Position numbers and translations under genes: made by a program. Under the pieces are notes generated by a model, which ran no database searches, was not told the DNA's origin, and saw nothing but the letters and a program-made list of their open reading frames with translations. Positions 10,068 to 20,200 of a DNA stretch of 64,000 nucleotides are shown here, in pieces. Positions within the stretch are counted from its first letter, which is position 1. Each line of letters opens with the position of its first letter. Source of the DNA: Rhodospirillales bacterium (GTDB lineage: Bacteria > Pseudomonadota > Alphaproteobacteria > Rhodospirillales > Defluviicoccaceae); assembly GCA_016712595.1 (NCBI GenBank), contig JADJQT010000001.1, positions 2,539,501-2,603,500 of the forward strand, written 5' to 3'.

Positions 10068-11219
10068 ATGAGTGACGCTCCCCCGTTACGAGTCCTGCAC
10101 GTCGCCGAAACGATCATTGGCGGTGTAAGCTCTTATTTTTCTGAAATTATTCCCTATCAGGCCGCCAAGCTCGGCAGCGATAATCTGCGGTTGCTGGTAC
10201 CGCACGAGCATGCCTCCGAACTCGTCGGTGTCGCCGATCGCCTGATTGCGCGCTATCACCGCTCCGGTCGCAACACCAAGTCGCTGTGGGCGTTCGCTCG
10301 AGCGCTTGACGCCGAGTTGAAGAGCTTCCAGCCCACCGTCGTGCATATTCATTCGTCGTTCGCCGGTGTCGTCGCCCGGCCAATGATTGCGCTGATGCGC
10401 CCGCGACCGAGCGTCATCTACTGTCCGCACGGCTGGTCGTTTCTCATGGATATCCCGAGTTGGAAACGTCACACCTACGCGTTGATCGAACGCTCGCTGT
10501 ATCGGCTGACCGACGTCGTCATCAATATCTCTCGTTACGAGGACCAGCAGGCCGCCCGTTTCGGTATCCTTCCGGACCGCTGTGTTGTCGTTCGCAACGC
10601 CATCTCGCCGGCATCGACGATGGGTATCGCCTCCAGCCCCTTCGATGAGCGCTACATCAACTTGCTGTTCGTCGGCCGCTTCGACCGGCAAAAGGGCCTA
10701 GACCTGCTGCTCCGGGCCATGGAACGATTGCAGGATACCCCGATCCGCCTGCATGTCATCGGCTCATGGGTACACGACGACCGGACGCTGCAGCCGCCGG
10801 ATAACGTCAATATTCTCGGATGGATGCCAAGGACTCAGCTCGATACCTACTACGCATCGGCCGACGGCGTGGTGATGCCGTCGCGCTGGGAAGGATTCGG
10901 TCTGGTCGCCATCGAAGCGATGCGCAACGGTACCTCGGTCATCGCCAGCGACCGTGGCGCGCTGCCTGAACTGATCGAAAACGGCCGTACCGGCTACATC
11001 TTCAGCCTCGACGAAAACGATCTCAACGACCTGGAAGGCGTTTTACGCGGCCTTGACAAGCAAAGGCTCCGCGAAATGGGCGATGCGGCGCGCGCGCACT
11101 TCACCCAGTATTTCACCGCCGAGACGATGAACCGGAGCCTGATGGATATCTACACTGGGCTGCACGACGGCCGCGCCCGCCGGCAACCGGAACTGCAGTT
11201 CTCCCGCGGCAACCTGTGA
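10068..11219 (+). CDS. Glycosyltransferase family 4 protein
   Basis: A 383-residue GT4/GT-B enzyme. The N-terminal acceptor domain begins LRVLHVAETIIGGVSSYFSE. The second domain starts around NLLFVGRFDRQKGLDLLLRA. The donor-binding EX7E motif is present in RWEGFGLVAIEAMRNGTSVI, which contacts the nucleotide-sugar phosphate. It probably transfers a sugar from a nucleotide donor onto a cell-surface glycan or lipid at the cytoplasmic side. It stands alone on the plus strand and converges on the RTX-sulfatase gene. The acceptor and sugar cannot be inferred. Confidence 0.88.
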   Translation: MSDAPPLRVLHVAETIIGGVSSYFSEIIPYQAAKLGSDNLRLLVPHEHASELVGVADRLIARYHRSGRNTKSLWAFARALDAELKSFQPTVVHIHSSFAGVVARPMIALMRPRPSVIYCPHGWSFLMDIPSWKRHTYALIERSLYRLTDVVINISRYEDQQAARFGILPDRCVVVRNAISPASTMGIASSPFDERYINLLFVGRFDRQKGLDLLLRAMERLQDTPIRLHVIGSWVHDDRTLQPPDNVNILGWMPRTQLDTYYASADGVVMPSRWEGFGLVAIEAMRNGTSVIASDRGALPELIENGRTGYIFSLDENDLNDLEGVLRGLDKQRLREMGDAARAHFTQYFTAETMNRSLMDIYTGLHDGRARRQPELQFSRGNL

Positions 11220-11341
11220 GCGCCACCTGACGACCGGCGTCTTCGTCCCCTTCCCCAATGGACCAGACGCTGAGGCCATCTGAGCGACGGGCTCACCGAC
11301 GCTGGCCGCACCCCATTCCTTGCGACGTCAAAGCGATTGCC

Positions 11342-11380
11342 GCACGGCCTGAGCAGCCGGTACCGTTGCCCAGGCCGTGC
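11342..11380. terminator. Inverted repeat between convergent genes, possible bidirectional terminator
   Basis: A perfect 10-bp inverted repeat (11342-11351 with 11371-11380) encloses a 19-nt loop. It sits in the 188-bp gap between the ends of the convergent glycosyltransferase and sulfatase genes. Flanking T or A runs are short, so termination is only plausible. Confidence 0.4.
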
Positions 11381-11407
11381 CTTTCGATGCTTGATATCCT
11401 TCAGGGT

Positions 11408-13525
11408 TTATAAGACGAAATCTGCGGCAGTCCATGCACTGGGCGGGGTGGCGCCGTCATTGACCTGGATCTCCATGTCAGCGCCGAGGTCGGCGTCGAC
11501 ATTGACCTGAATCAGCGAGTTCGAGCCCGAAGAGCCGATGCGGACCTGCCCGGCATCGGTAAACGCCGCCGTACCGATGAAGACGAAGGCCTGATCGCCC
11601 GGAACCAGCACGTTGGCATCGATGTGACTGAGGTCGATCAGATCGCCGGAAGCGGCACCAATGCCATTGAATACTGGAATGATATCGTGGCCAGAGCCCA
11701 CCGGCGAATCAATCAGGGCGTCGAACTCGAAGACATCGTTGCCGTCCGAGCCGATCAGTCGGTCCGAACCCGGACCACCGATCAAGGTGTCGTCGCCCGA
11801 GCCGGCGTCGATCCAGTCGTTGCCCTTTCCACCCCAGAGCTTATCGTTCCCGGCGATCCCATAGAACGTATCGTTGCCATCGCCGCCATGCAGGTAGTCG
11901 CCCTTGAGGATTAATCCATGGATGAGATTGTCGCGCCCGTTTCCCCACAGCACGGCGGTCTGGCGCGTATCCCGCGGGTAAGCCCGCTCGATATATGGCG
12001 GCATCGCATAAGTGCCGTCGAAAATGACGGTATCCGTGCCGCCCAAGGTCGGGCTCGAACGTTCGAGCACGTCCGGCGTGGTTCCGTGGGCGAAGATATA
12101 GACGTCGTCACCGCGCAACCCTTCGAGCGTGATCGGTACCGTGGCGTTGATCAGGGTATCATTGCCGTCCGTGCCGGTCAGGTGTTTCGCTCCCGGCGGA
12201 GCGATGAAAATTCGATGAGCCAGTAAATAAGAATCAAGTCTTGCGGAAAGCTCCTCGCGCTTCCAGTCGCTCCCCGAGTCATTGGCGAGGTTCGTCCACT
12301 CGTGCGGATCAGAGTTGTAGTCGTACAACTCCTCCTGGCCGTTGTAATAGCGCGAGTAGCGCCAATTATCGGTCCTGATTGAAAAGCTGCCCAACACCGA
12401 CGAGAAGGCCGCGCCGCTCCAACTTGTGTTCGGATCGCTGATCAACGGCATCAGGCTGCGCCCCTCATCGTTCGCCGGAATCGGCAACCCGACCAGATCG
12501 AACACCGTCGGCACGAGATCGAGGAGCTCAACGGCGTGATCGATCACCGTTCCCGGCGTGCCAATGTCAGGATCAACCACGATGAACGGAACGCGCGTGG
12601 ACGGGTCCCACAGCACATGTTTATCGAAGGTATCCTTTTCGCCCAATTGAATGCCGTTGTCGCTCCACAGCACCACCGTCGTGGTCTTGTCGAGCCCGGT
12701 TTCCTTAAGCGCGTCCATCACCCGGCCGACTTGATCGTCGACAAACGTCGAGCTGGCAAGATAGCCCTGGAGCTTCGCTTTCCAGGCGCTGGTGGATAAT
12801 GGCGTAGTGAGGTAAGGCGTATCGTTATCGTGAATCGCCGATGGAACGTCATCGAGATCGTGCGCCAGGTACGCCGGCAACTTGATTGTGTCCACAGGAT
12901 ACTGGTCGTAATACGACTGCGGCACGATCGGGGGATCATGGGGCCGGGTGATTCCTAGAGAGACGAAGAACGGCTGCCCTCCATTCGGATTGAAGTCACG
13001 CAGGAAATTCACGATCGTCGTGGTGTTCTGATAATCCTCAAGGTCTTCCGCTGGACCGGCGTAAGGGCCCTCGCCGCTATCGTGCGGAGCCGCCGTGTAA
13101 CTGTCGAACAGTGTGTCAATCACCGGCGAACTGGGTGTGTGATACAGTTTTCCGGCGCCGACGGTGAGGTAGCCCGCCGCCTTGAGCTGGGCGTGGATCG
13201 TGTTTTCGGGGTTGACGTACTGGAACCAAAACGGCGATTGCGAATGGATGCCGGTCGTTGCCGGCGTCTCCCCGCTCCATACGCTCGCGCGCGACGGATT
13301 GCACAGTGCGATCTGGACATGGGCATTGTCGAACGACGTCCCTTCCGCAGCCATTTCGTCGATATGCGGCGTCATAACAGTCCCAGGATAGAGACTTTTT
13401 GTCGTCGGCCAGCAATTCAGATCGTCTATTGCTATGATTAAAATGTTTTTCTGTGGCACACCATTTACCCCAAGCTTCAATTCCACAGTAAATATCTGTT
13501 TCTCGTGCGCATTAATGCAGGACAT
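11408..13525 (-). CDS. Sulfatase (iduronate-2-sulfatase-like) with C-terminal RTX calcium-binding repeats
   Basis: A 705-residue protein. Residues about 25-470 form a type I sulfatase. Metal-binding D34/D35 lie in IIAIDDLNCW, the formylglycine motif C75-x-P77-S78-R79 in LCNPSRASVWSG, then KLYH, ITRPHDPP and the metal/active-site segment SDNGIQLGEKDTFDKHVLWD. The order resembles iduronate-2-sulfatases. From about residue 495 onwards come RTX-type repeats (LHGGDGNDTF, LWGGKGNDWI, LIGGPGSDRL, LIGSDGNDVFEF) and a terminal DLIDLSHIDANV segment. There is no N-terminal signal peptide, so type I secretion through the C-terminus is inferred. It lies 163 bp after the maturase gene on the same strand. 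The substrate is probably a sulfated polysaccharide. Confidence 0.9.
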   Translation of the reverse strand: MSCINAHEKQIFTVELKLGVNGVPQKNILIIAIDDLNCWPTTKSLYPGTVMTPHIDEMAAEGTSFDNAHVQIALCNPSRASVWSGETPATTGIHSQSPFWFQYVNPENTIHAQLKAAGYLTVGAGKLYHTPSSPVIDTLFDSYTAAPHDSGEGPYAGPAEDLEDYQNTTTIVNFLRDFNPNGGQPFFVSLGITRPHDPPIVPQSYYDQYPVDTIKLPAYLAHDLDDVPSAIHDNDTPYLTTPLSTSAWKAKLQGYLASSTFVDDQVGRVMDALKETGLDKTTTVVLWSDNGIQLGEKDTFDKHVLWDPSTRVPFIVVDPDIGTPGTVIDHAVELLDLVPTVFDLVGLPIPANDEGRSLMPLISDPNTSWSGAAFSSVLGSFSIRTDNWRYSRYYNGQEELYDYNSDPHEWTNLANDSGSDWKREELSARLDSYLLAHRIFIAPPGAKHLTGTDGNDTLINATVPITLEGLRGDDVYIFAHGTTPDVLERSSPTLGGTDTVIFDGTYAMPPYIERAYPRDTRQTAVLWGNGRDNLIHGLILKGDYLHGGDGNDTFYGIAGNDKLWGGKGNDWIDAGSGDDTLIGGPGSDRLIGSDGNDVFEFDALIDSPVGSGHDIIPVFNGIGAASGDLIDLSHIDANVLVPGDQAFVFIGTAAFTDAGQVRIGSSGSNSLIQVNVDADLGADMEIQVNDGATPPSAWTAADFVL

Positions 13526-13688
13526 ATCTAATTTTTACATACCACGCTCCTTAATAACCGCCGGACAAGATCGCAGGACGCACTCATGACCGACCCAATC
13601 CGCATCGATGTGCTCCACGGCGCGCCCACGACGCCAGGGAAACGGCGGTGAACATCGGCACATCATTGCGATCAGAGCCTCATCCTGA

Positions 13689-14912
13689 TCAAACGAGCGG
13701 CGCCGAATCATCAAACTGCTGGATTCGCATAACATCGGAGGCCGGGCGGCCAGACAGGCGAAGCTCGACGATTTGGCGCATCGGCAAGTGGACGTGGCGG
13801 AAGAAGCGCTTATACCCAGCACAGAGGACGTTTAACCCAGGCTCGCCATCCGGGGTCGTTGCCATCCTGTCCTTCGGGCAACCGCCGTAGCACAGCGCCA
13901 GGACATCACATTCGCGGCAGTATCGCGGCAGCGACAGCAACTTGCTCCGCCCGAAGCTGCGCTGCCGCGGCGAGGCGACCATATCGATCATCGGTTCAGA
14001 GGTAATGTTACCGAGGAGGTAACGAGGCTCGACGAAATGATCGCAGCTATAAAGATCGCCGGTGTGCTCGAGCGCCACTGAATTGCCGCACGTCGGCGAA
14101 AAGATGCAAAGGGTCGATGCTGAACCGAAGAACGTCCCTAACGTGACCTCGATAATCTGCACGTGCACGCGGCCAACGTCGTTGGCAAGCCATTCGTCGA
14201 AAACCGCGACCAGGAATGCGCCATACTGTTCGCCCGTTACCGAGCGATCGGTCAACGCCGTACCTTCGTTGTCCCCGGTCGCATTGTCGCGTTCGACGAT
14301 CGGAATGAACTGTATGAATGCGGCCCCGACTTCATCACGGAAAAAACGGTAGACCTCGAGAGGGTGCTCGGCATTTCCCGCATGCACGGTTGCCAGAATG
14401 TTGAACGCGACACCGTGCTCGCGCAGCAGCTGCGCCGCCCGCCAGACGGCATCGAAGGTGCCGCGCCCGCGCTTGTCGACCCTGTAGCGATCATGAAGCT
14501 CCCGTGGACCGTCGAGGCTGAGGCCAACAAGAAACTCATGCTCGCGAAAGAACTGGCACCAGCTTTCGTTCAGCCGTGTGCCGTTCGTCTGTATGGTGTG
14601 ACGCACGGTCATCCCCGGTTTGCGGTAGCGCTCGGCAAGCGCGACCGCCCGGCGGAAGAAGTCGAGGCCGATCAGCGTCGGTTCTCCGCCTTGCCACGAC
14701 AGCGTGACCTCGTCGGTGCTGTGACTCTCGATCGTCTGGCGAACGTACGCGTCAAGGACATCGTCGTTCATGCGGAAGCGGCTGTCCGGGTACAGCGCCT
14801 CTTTCTTCAAAAAGTAACAATACCGGCAGTCGAGATTGCAGATCGCCCCGGTTGGCTTGGCCAGAACATGGAATGCTCGCGGCGGGGGGAAATGCGTTGC
14901 CCGTCCGGTCAT
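13689..14912 (-). CDS. Anaerobic-type sulfatase maturase, radical SAM/SPASM enzyme
   Basis: A 407-residue protein. I start it at ATG 14912, which has a strong GGAGGG ribosome site; an ATG 57 bp upstream is less likely. The radical-SAM cluster motif is CNLDCRYCYFLKKE. The SPASM-type auxiliary cluster cysteines sit in CIFSPTCGN...LYSCDHFVEPRYLLGNI and CRECDVLALCYGGCPKDR. This matches anSME enzymes that oxidise the Cys (or Ser) of CxPSR to formylglycine in the cytoplasm before export. It is directly upstream of a CxPSR sulfatase, so the pair is a maturation-substrate unit. Confidence 0.92.
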   Translation of the reverse strand: MTGRATHFPPPRAFHVLAKPTGAICNLDCRYCYFLKKEALYPDSRFRMNDDVLDAYVRQTIESHSTDEVTLSWQGGEPTLIGLDFFRRAVALAERYRKPGMTVRHTIQTNGTRLNESWCQFFREHEFLVGLSLDGPRELHDRYRVDKRGRGTFDAVWRAAQLLREHGVAFNILATVHAGNAEHPLEVYRFFRDEVGAAFIQFIPIVERDNATGDNEGTALTDRSVTGEQYGAFLVAVFDEWLANDVGRVHVQIIEVTLGTFFGSASTLCIFSPTCGNSVALEHTGDLYSCDHFVEPRYLLGNITSEPMIDMVASPRQRSFGRSKLLSLPRYCRECDVLALCYGGCPKDRMATTPDGEPGLNVLCAGYKRFFRHVHLPMRQIVELRLSGRPASDVMRIQQFDDSAPLV

Positions 14913-15661
14913 TTCTCCCTCCGTTCGGCGGATTGTCGCAATGCATTCGCAAGCGCCGATGCCGCGCAACCGCGCGCTCGAACGACCCTACGGGCATCAT
15001 CCACTGGCACGTCGGTGCTTACGGTTTTGTCGTCGAAGCCGTGGGCCGACCGCGAACTCGCCGCGGCGCGATGGCGCACCGAAAGCAATAGCGCCCCCTC
15101 GCCATTGCCGGCCGCAGTAAGTCCGTGAACCTCCGGCGCCGTCTTCATCAAGTCAGCAGGTCGTGTGTATAGCTCGAATGTAGTGTAGGAACGGCCGCAA
15201 ATGGCTGGATTGAGCGTATTTGCGCCCTGTACGTAGCTGGGGAGCCACAAAACTCCCCTGCGCCGCGCGCTTGAGTTTGTAAGTCTAGGGTCGCATTTCG
15301 CCTGTCCCGATTGTGGACGCGACCAGCAAGGGGGCCGGAGGCCTGATTGGCGCCGCTCTGGCAAACGTTCGCTCGCCGCCTTTCGCAGCGCGACGATTCC
15401 GTGATTTTGGTAACGACGATAGAGCATCCCCCGCTCCCCACTCATCCCTCACCCTGCGGCCAAGCATCGCAGGTGAAGAACGAGAGTTCTGTGGTCTCCG
15501 ACACGGTTGGGATATCGTTCACCGCCGACGGGCCGCTGAAGCTGTATCAATGGCGCTGCTTTCGGCTATAACCAAAACAACAAGAATTTATTGGCGCGCT
15601 GCCACATGCGGGCAGCGCTTGCCCGCAACACCCGAAGTAATCAGGGGGGGGAGGCGAACGC
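14913..15661. other. Non-coding stretch between the maturase and the response regulator
   Basis: About 750 bp between divergent genes. Several open frames of 60-180 codons exist on both strands, but their translations are compositionally biased and resemble nothing. A perfect 8-bp inverted repeat with a 7-nt loop (15596-15618) lies about 45 bp upstream of the response-regulator start and could be a regulatory or RNA structure. A purine-rich ribosome site precedes 15662. Confidence 0.5.
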
Positions 15662-16393
15662 ATGGAGACGAAACCGCGCATCCTCGTTGTCGACGACGAG
15701 CCGGACGTGCGGGAAATGATTGATGAATACCTCGCCGCGCACGGATTCATCGTCGTGCTGGCGGGCGGCGCGGCCGATGCGCGAACGATCCTCAAAGAGA
15801 CCGACGTCGATCTGGCGCTGCTCGACGTTAATATGCCGGGCGAGGACGGGTTTTCCCTCGCTCGGCATATTCGGGAGCACGGCGACTGCGGCATCATCAT
15901 GCTGACCGCAGCGTCGAGTGTGGTCGATCGAATCGTTGGCCTCGAAATCGGCGCCGATGACTATATCGCCAAGCCGTTCGATCCGCGCGAACTGCTTGCC
16001 CGCATCCGCAGCGTTCTGCGTCGCCTGTGCAACGCGCCCCCCGATACCAAGCCTCAGATGTCACCACCGGGCCGCCAAGTGCCGTTTGGTCGGTGCGTCC
16101 TCGACCTCGACGCGCGTCGACTCACTTCCTTGGACGGCGCCGATGTGCCGATAACCGCGATGGAGTTCGACTTGTTGAAGGCGCTCGCCGAACGGCCCAA
16201 CCGGACACTCACGCGCGATCAGTTGCTCGATCTTGCGCACAACCGAGACGGCGATCCCTTCGACCGTTCGATCGACATTCGCATCGCCAGGATTCGTCGC
16301 AAGGTCGAAGAAGACCCGGCCAAACCGGAAGCGATCAAAACCATCCGCGGAGCCGGCTATATGTTCGTGCCGGCATCGCGCCGCAGCGGCTGA
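15662..16393 (+). CDS. OmpR/PhoB-family response regulator
   Basis: A 243-residue two-domain regulator. In the receiver domain the acidic pair is D11/D12, the phospho-acceptor D55 lies in LALLDVNMPG, and T82 and K104 (DDYIAKPF) complete the switch set. The C-terminal winged-helix DNA-binding domain shows ITAMEFDLLKALAERPNRTL and SIDIRIARIRRKVEEDP...IKTIRGAGYMF. It ends 5 bp before a solute-binding-protein gene, with a large histidine kinase further on, so the three form an operon. It is probably phosphorylated by that kinase; its target genes are unknown. Confidence 0.95.
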   Translation: METKPRILVVDDEPDVREMIDEYLAAHGFIVVLAGGAADARTILKETDVDLALLDVNMPGEDGFSLARHIREHGDCGIIMLTAASSVVDRIVGLEIGADDYIAKPFDPRELLARIRSVLRRLCNAPPDTKPQMSPPGRQVPFGRCVLDLDARRLTSLDGADVPITAMEFDLLKALAERPNRTLTRDQLLDLAHNRDGDPFDRSIDIRIARIRRKVEEDPAKPEAIKTIRGAGYMFVPASRRSG

Positions 16394-16398
16394 CCTCC

Positions 16399-17205
16399 AT
16401 GACCGTTTCCCACGCTCCGACCGGTCGAAACCGTCGCCGATGGTTCCGCGCCGCCGCCATGCTCATCGTCGCGATAGTCATGCAGGCGACGTCGGCCGCC
16501 GCCGCCTGCGCCCTGCGGGTCGGCTGGACTCCTTACGCGATTTATACGTTCACCGACGGTGACGGTGACGTGCGCGGCATCGACGCCGATCTGATCACCG
16601 CGTTGGCGCACGCCGTCGGCTGCACGACGCAGTTTTACCGCTTGCCGTGGGCGCGTATCCTTCTGGAAATTCAAAGTGGCGAGCTGGACGTCACGTCGTC
16701 GGCGAGCCGAACGGCGGATCGCGACGTTTTCGCCCTGTTCTCGCAACCCTACCGTCCGGCCCAGCGGGCGATTTATGTTCGTCGCAGCGAGGCAACGAAA
16801 TATCCCCTGAACAGTCTGGCGGAGGTGCCACAGAGCGGAATGCGACTCGGCATCATCGTCGGCTACGACTACGGCGAAGAATTTCATCGGCTGGCGGGCG
16901 ATCCCGCGTTTGCCGCCGCCCTCGACGGTGCCGTCGGCTATCAGGTCAGTATTCAGAAACTGCTCTTCAACCGGATCGACGGGGTCCTCGTCGACGACGC
17001 TGGCGTCATGATCGGTGAATTAAAGGCGATGGGGGTGGCGGACAGGGTCGAACGCCATCCACTGCGGATTGCCAGTGATCCGCTGCACTTCATGTTCAGC
17101 CGGGCTTCGATCAGTCCGGACATGGTCGAGGCGATCAATCTCAACCTTGCGCGTATGAAAACGGACGGACGCCTGCAGGCCATCTTCGATGCCTATCTCG
17201 AATGA
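16399..17205 (+). CDS. Periplasmic substrate-binding protein (family 3 / amino-acid-binding type)
   Basis: A 268-residue protein starting at ATG 16399. The same frame is open further upstream inside the regulator gene, but that is a shadow. The N-terminus has a positively charged head and hydrophobic core ending TSAAAACALR, a likely Sec signal. The mature part is SBP_bac_3-like: LRVGWTPYAIYTF, GIDADLITALAHAVGC, LPWARILLEIQSGELDV and LFSQPYR. No transporter permease is nearby. It sits between the response regulator and the histidine kinase, so it probably acts as the periplasmic sensor component rather than as an importer. Confidence 0.85.
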   Translation: MTVSHAPTGRNRRRWFRAAAMLIVAIVMQATSAAAACALRVGWTPYAIYTFTDGDGDVRGIDADLITALAHAVGCTTQFYRLPWARILLEIQSGELDVTSSASRTADRDVFALFSQPYRPAQRAIYVRRSEATKYPLNSLAEVPQSGMRLGIIVGYDYGEEFHRLAGDPAFAAALDGAVGYQVSIQKLLFNRIDGVLVDDAGVMIGELKAMGVADRVERHPLRIASDPLHFMFSRASISPDMVEAINLNLARMKTDGRLQAIFDAYLE

Positions 17206-17262
17206 GCGGTGTGGCACTGTTGCCGACCACACCTTTATTGACGTCGCTATCCGGTTCCTCGC

Positions 17263-20200
17263 ATGAAACGCATCGGCGTCTGGCTGCGCGAGCGAATTGA
17301 AGACCTACCCCTGCGGCCAACGATCGCCGCCGCGCTAGTTCTTGGCCTTGCTCTACCGCTGGCAATCGCCGTGTGGAGCGATTTTTCCGAACGGCGCAGC
17401 ACGTTGCGCGAGCATCTCGCTAGCGAACATCGACGCTTGGTCGAAGTGCTGGCCATCGGCATGTCGACACCGATCTGGGAGGTTCGTCCCGATACCGGCC
17501 AGCCGCTGATCGATTGGGTGATGCGTGACCCGCGCGTGATCGAAGTTAAGGTCAGCGGCGCATTGATGCCCGATTTCCTCACCGCCTCGGCGCCGGAGCG
17601 ACAGAACGGCGGCGATGTCGCCCGTCTTGAACGGCCGGTCATTCGCGGCGACTCGGTCATCGGTCTCGTGCGCATCTCCGTGAGCACAGGCTCGGCCGAT
17701 AGCGAAGTCACACGCCAGGCGCGTCGCGCCTTCATCGCCGGCGCCGCTGAACTCGCCGTCGGCCTGCTGCTGCTGTTTCCGCTGCTACGCCTTAAGGTCC
17801 TGCGGCCGGTCGAGCGCCTGGTGGCATCCAGCCGGGCGCTTGCCGGCGGCAATCTCTACGCCGATGTCGACGTGCGCCGCCGCGATGAGCTGGGCGTGCT
17901 CGCCCGCAGCTACGAGGAGATGTGCCGGGCGCTTCGGCGCCTGATCGACGACCTTGAGGCGAGCAACGCGCAGATGCGCCAGCGCGAAACCGAGCTCAAC
18001 CGGCAAACCCAGGTGCTTCGCGCCACACTCGATAACATGACGGACGGCATCACGCTGATCGACCGTGATCTCGGCCTGAAGGCGTGGAATAACCGGTTCC
18101 TCGATATCTTCTCATTCTCGCCGGCCTTGCTGCGCGAAGGTCTGTCGATCATCGACTTGCACGCACTCGATGTCGCTCGCGGCGGCTATCCGAAGGCCGG
18201 TTCCGTGGACGTCATCAGGCGGATGAGCGACAGCTTTGCCGCCGGCCAGCCGCGGCAAAGCCTGCTGCACCGCCCGAACGGAACGGTGATCTCGATCCGT
18301 CGCCGTGCACTCGCCGACGGCGGCTTCGTGACGACCTACACCGATGTCACCGAGCAGATGGCGGCGCAGCGCAAGGCCGACGAAGCCCTTGCTCTGCTCG
18401 AAGCGGTCATGGACGCGGTTCCGGCGGTACTGCACGTCAAAGATCACAACCTGCGTTACCGCATGGTCAATCGCTACTTTCTCGAACTCTTCGGCCTGCA
18501 GCGCGAAGCTGTCATTGGCCGGACGGTCCACGAGATCTTTCCACCGGAATGGCTGGCACGCTTCGTCGACCATGGACCGGAGGTGCTCGATACCAACCGC
18601 CCGCTGCCGTTCTACGAATGGGCGGCGCAAATCCCCGGCAATACATCCGTCGATCTGCTGGGCACCAAAGTCCCCCTGTTCGAGGCCTCGGGAACGCTTT
18701 CTCACGTCGTTACGGTCGAAATCGACATCACCCAACGCAAACGGGCCGAGCGCGAACTGCGTGAGAGCGAAGAGCTTCATCGCCTGCTCGTCGATCTCGC
18801 GCCATTCGGCATCATGGTGCACGACCGCGCGCGCATCCGTTTTCTTAATCCCGCCGGCTGCGCCATTCTCGGCGTGCCGGATGCATCGCTGGTCCTCGGC
18901 ATGCACGTGATCGATTTTGTCGCCGACGATGAAAAGGCGATCACCTTCGATCGGATTCGCCGGATGTTTGACCTGGGCGAGCCACTCGCACCCGAGGAGC
19001 GGCTCTTGCTGACCATCGACGGCGAGCCGATCGAGGTTTCGGCGGCGGGCGTGCCCGCGCGGCGCGGGGGAGAAACCCTCGCGCTCGTTGTTTTTCAGGA
19101 CATCGGCGAGCGCAAGCAGGCCGAGCGCGCGCTCAAGGAGAGCGAGCGATTCTACCGCGAGCTGATCGAAGTCTCACCTTACGGTATTCTCCTGCACAAT
19201 GACGAGGCCATCGCCTTCCTCAATCCCGCCGGTCAGCGCATCCTCGGGGTTGAGGGACCAGCGCAGGTCACCGGTCAACACTATTGCACCTTTGTTCATC
19301 CGGACGAGCGTGAAATGGCGCTGGCGCGGCTGAACCAGGTCCGCGCCGGTAGCGCCGTCGGCATCACCGAGCGTCGCCTGGTCACAACGGGCGGCGATAA
19401 TATCGACGTTGCCATCGCCGGCGTGCCGCTGATGCGCGGTGGCCAGCGCCTGGCGTTCGTGATGTTTGGCGACATCACCGAACGCAAACGCGCGGAAACC
19501 GAACGTCATCGCTGGTTGCAACTTCTGCGTGACGCTATCGCCAGCATCCCGAACGGCTTTGCCGTGTTCGATACGTCGCGCCGGCTGGTCACCTGCAACG
19601 CAGCCTTTGCCGCGCTCTACGACGAGGACACGGAAACGCTCGCCGGATCATCAGCGATCGAGTTGATTACGCGGTTCTCCCGGCTGTCGAAAACCGTTCA
19701 GGGCGCCGAGGTCGCCGACGTCGCCGCCGACATCGACGGACTGTTGGACCAGCTGTGGCGGTCGGTGACATGGCCAATCGAAGTCGAACTGCGCGATGGC
19801 CGCTGGTTGCTGATCGCCCATCATCGCACCAACGAGGGCGGCCTTGTCATCGTCCGCACCGATATCACCGACCTGAAGCGCATGCAGCAGGCCCTGCGTG
19901 AAAGCGAGGAGCTTTACCGCCTTTTGGTTGATCTTTCGCCCTACGGGATCCTCCTGCACGACTGCCGAGCGATCGTGTTCATGAATCCGGCCGGCTCCCG
20001 AATGCTTGCCGCGATCGATACAACGACGATCGTCGGCCGTCACTACGGCAGCTTCGTTATCGACGCCGAACGCCCGGCGGCACTTGCCCGATTGCGGCGT
20101 GTCCTCGACAACGGTGAGGTGATCAAGGAGACCGAGCGTCGCCTCCTTACCCTAGATGGCCGCGAGATCACCGTCGCCACGTCAGCCGTGCCGTTCTTTC

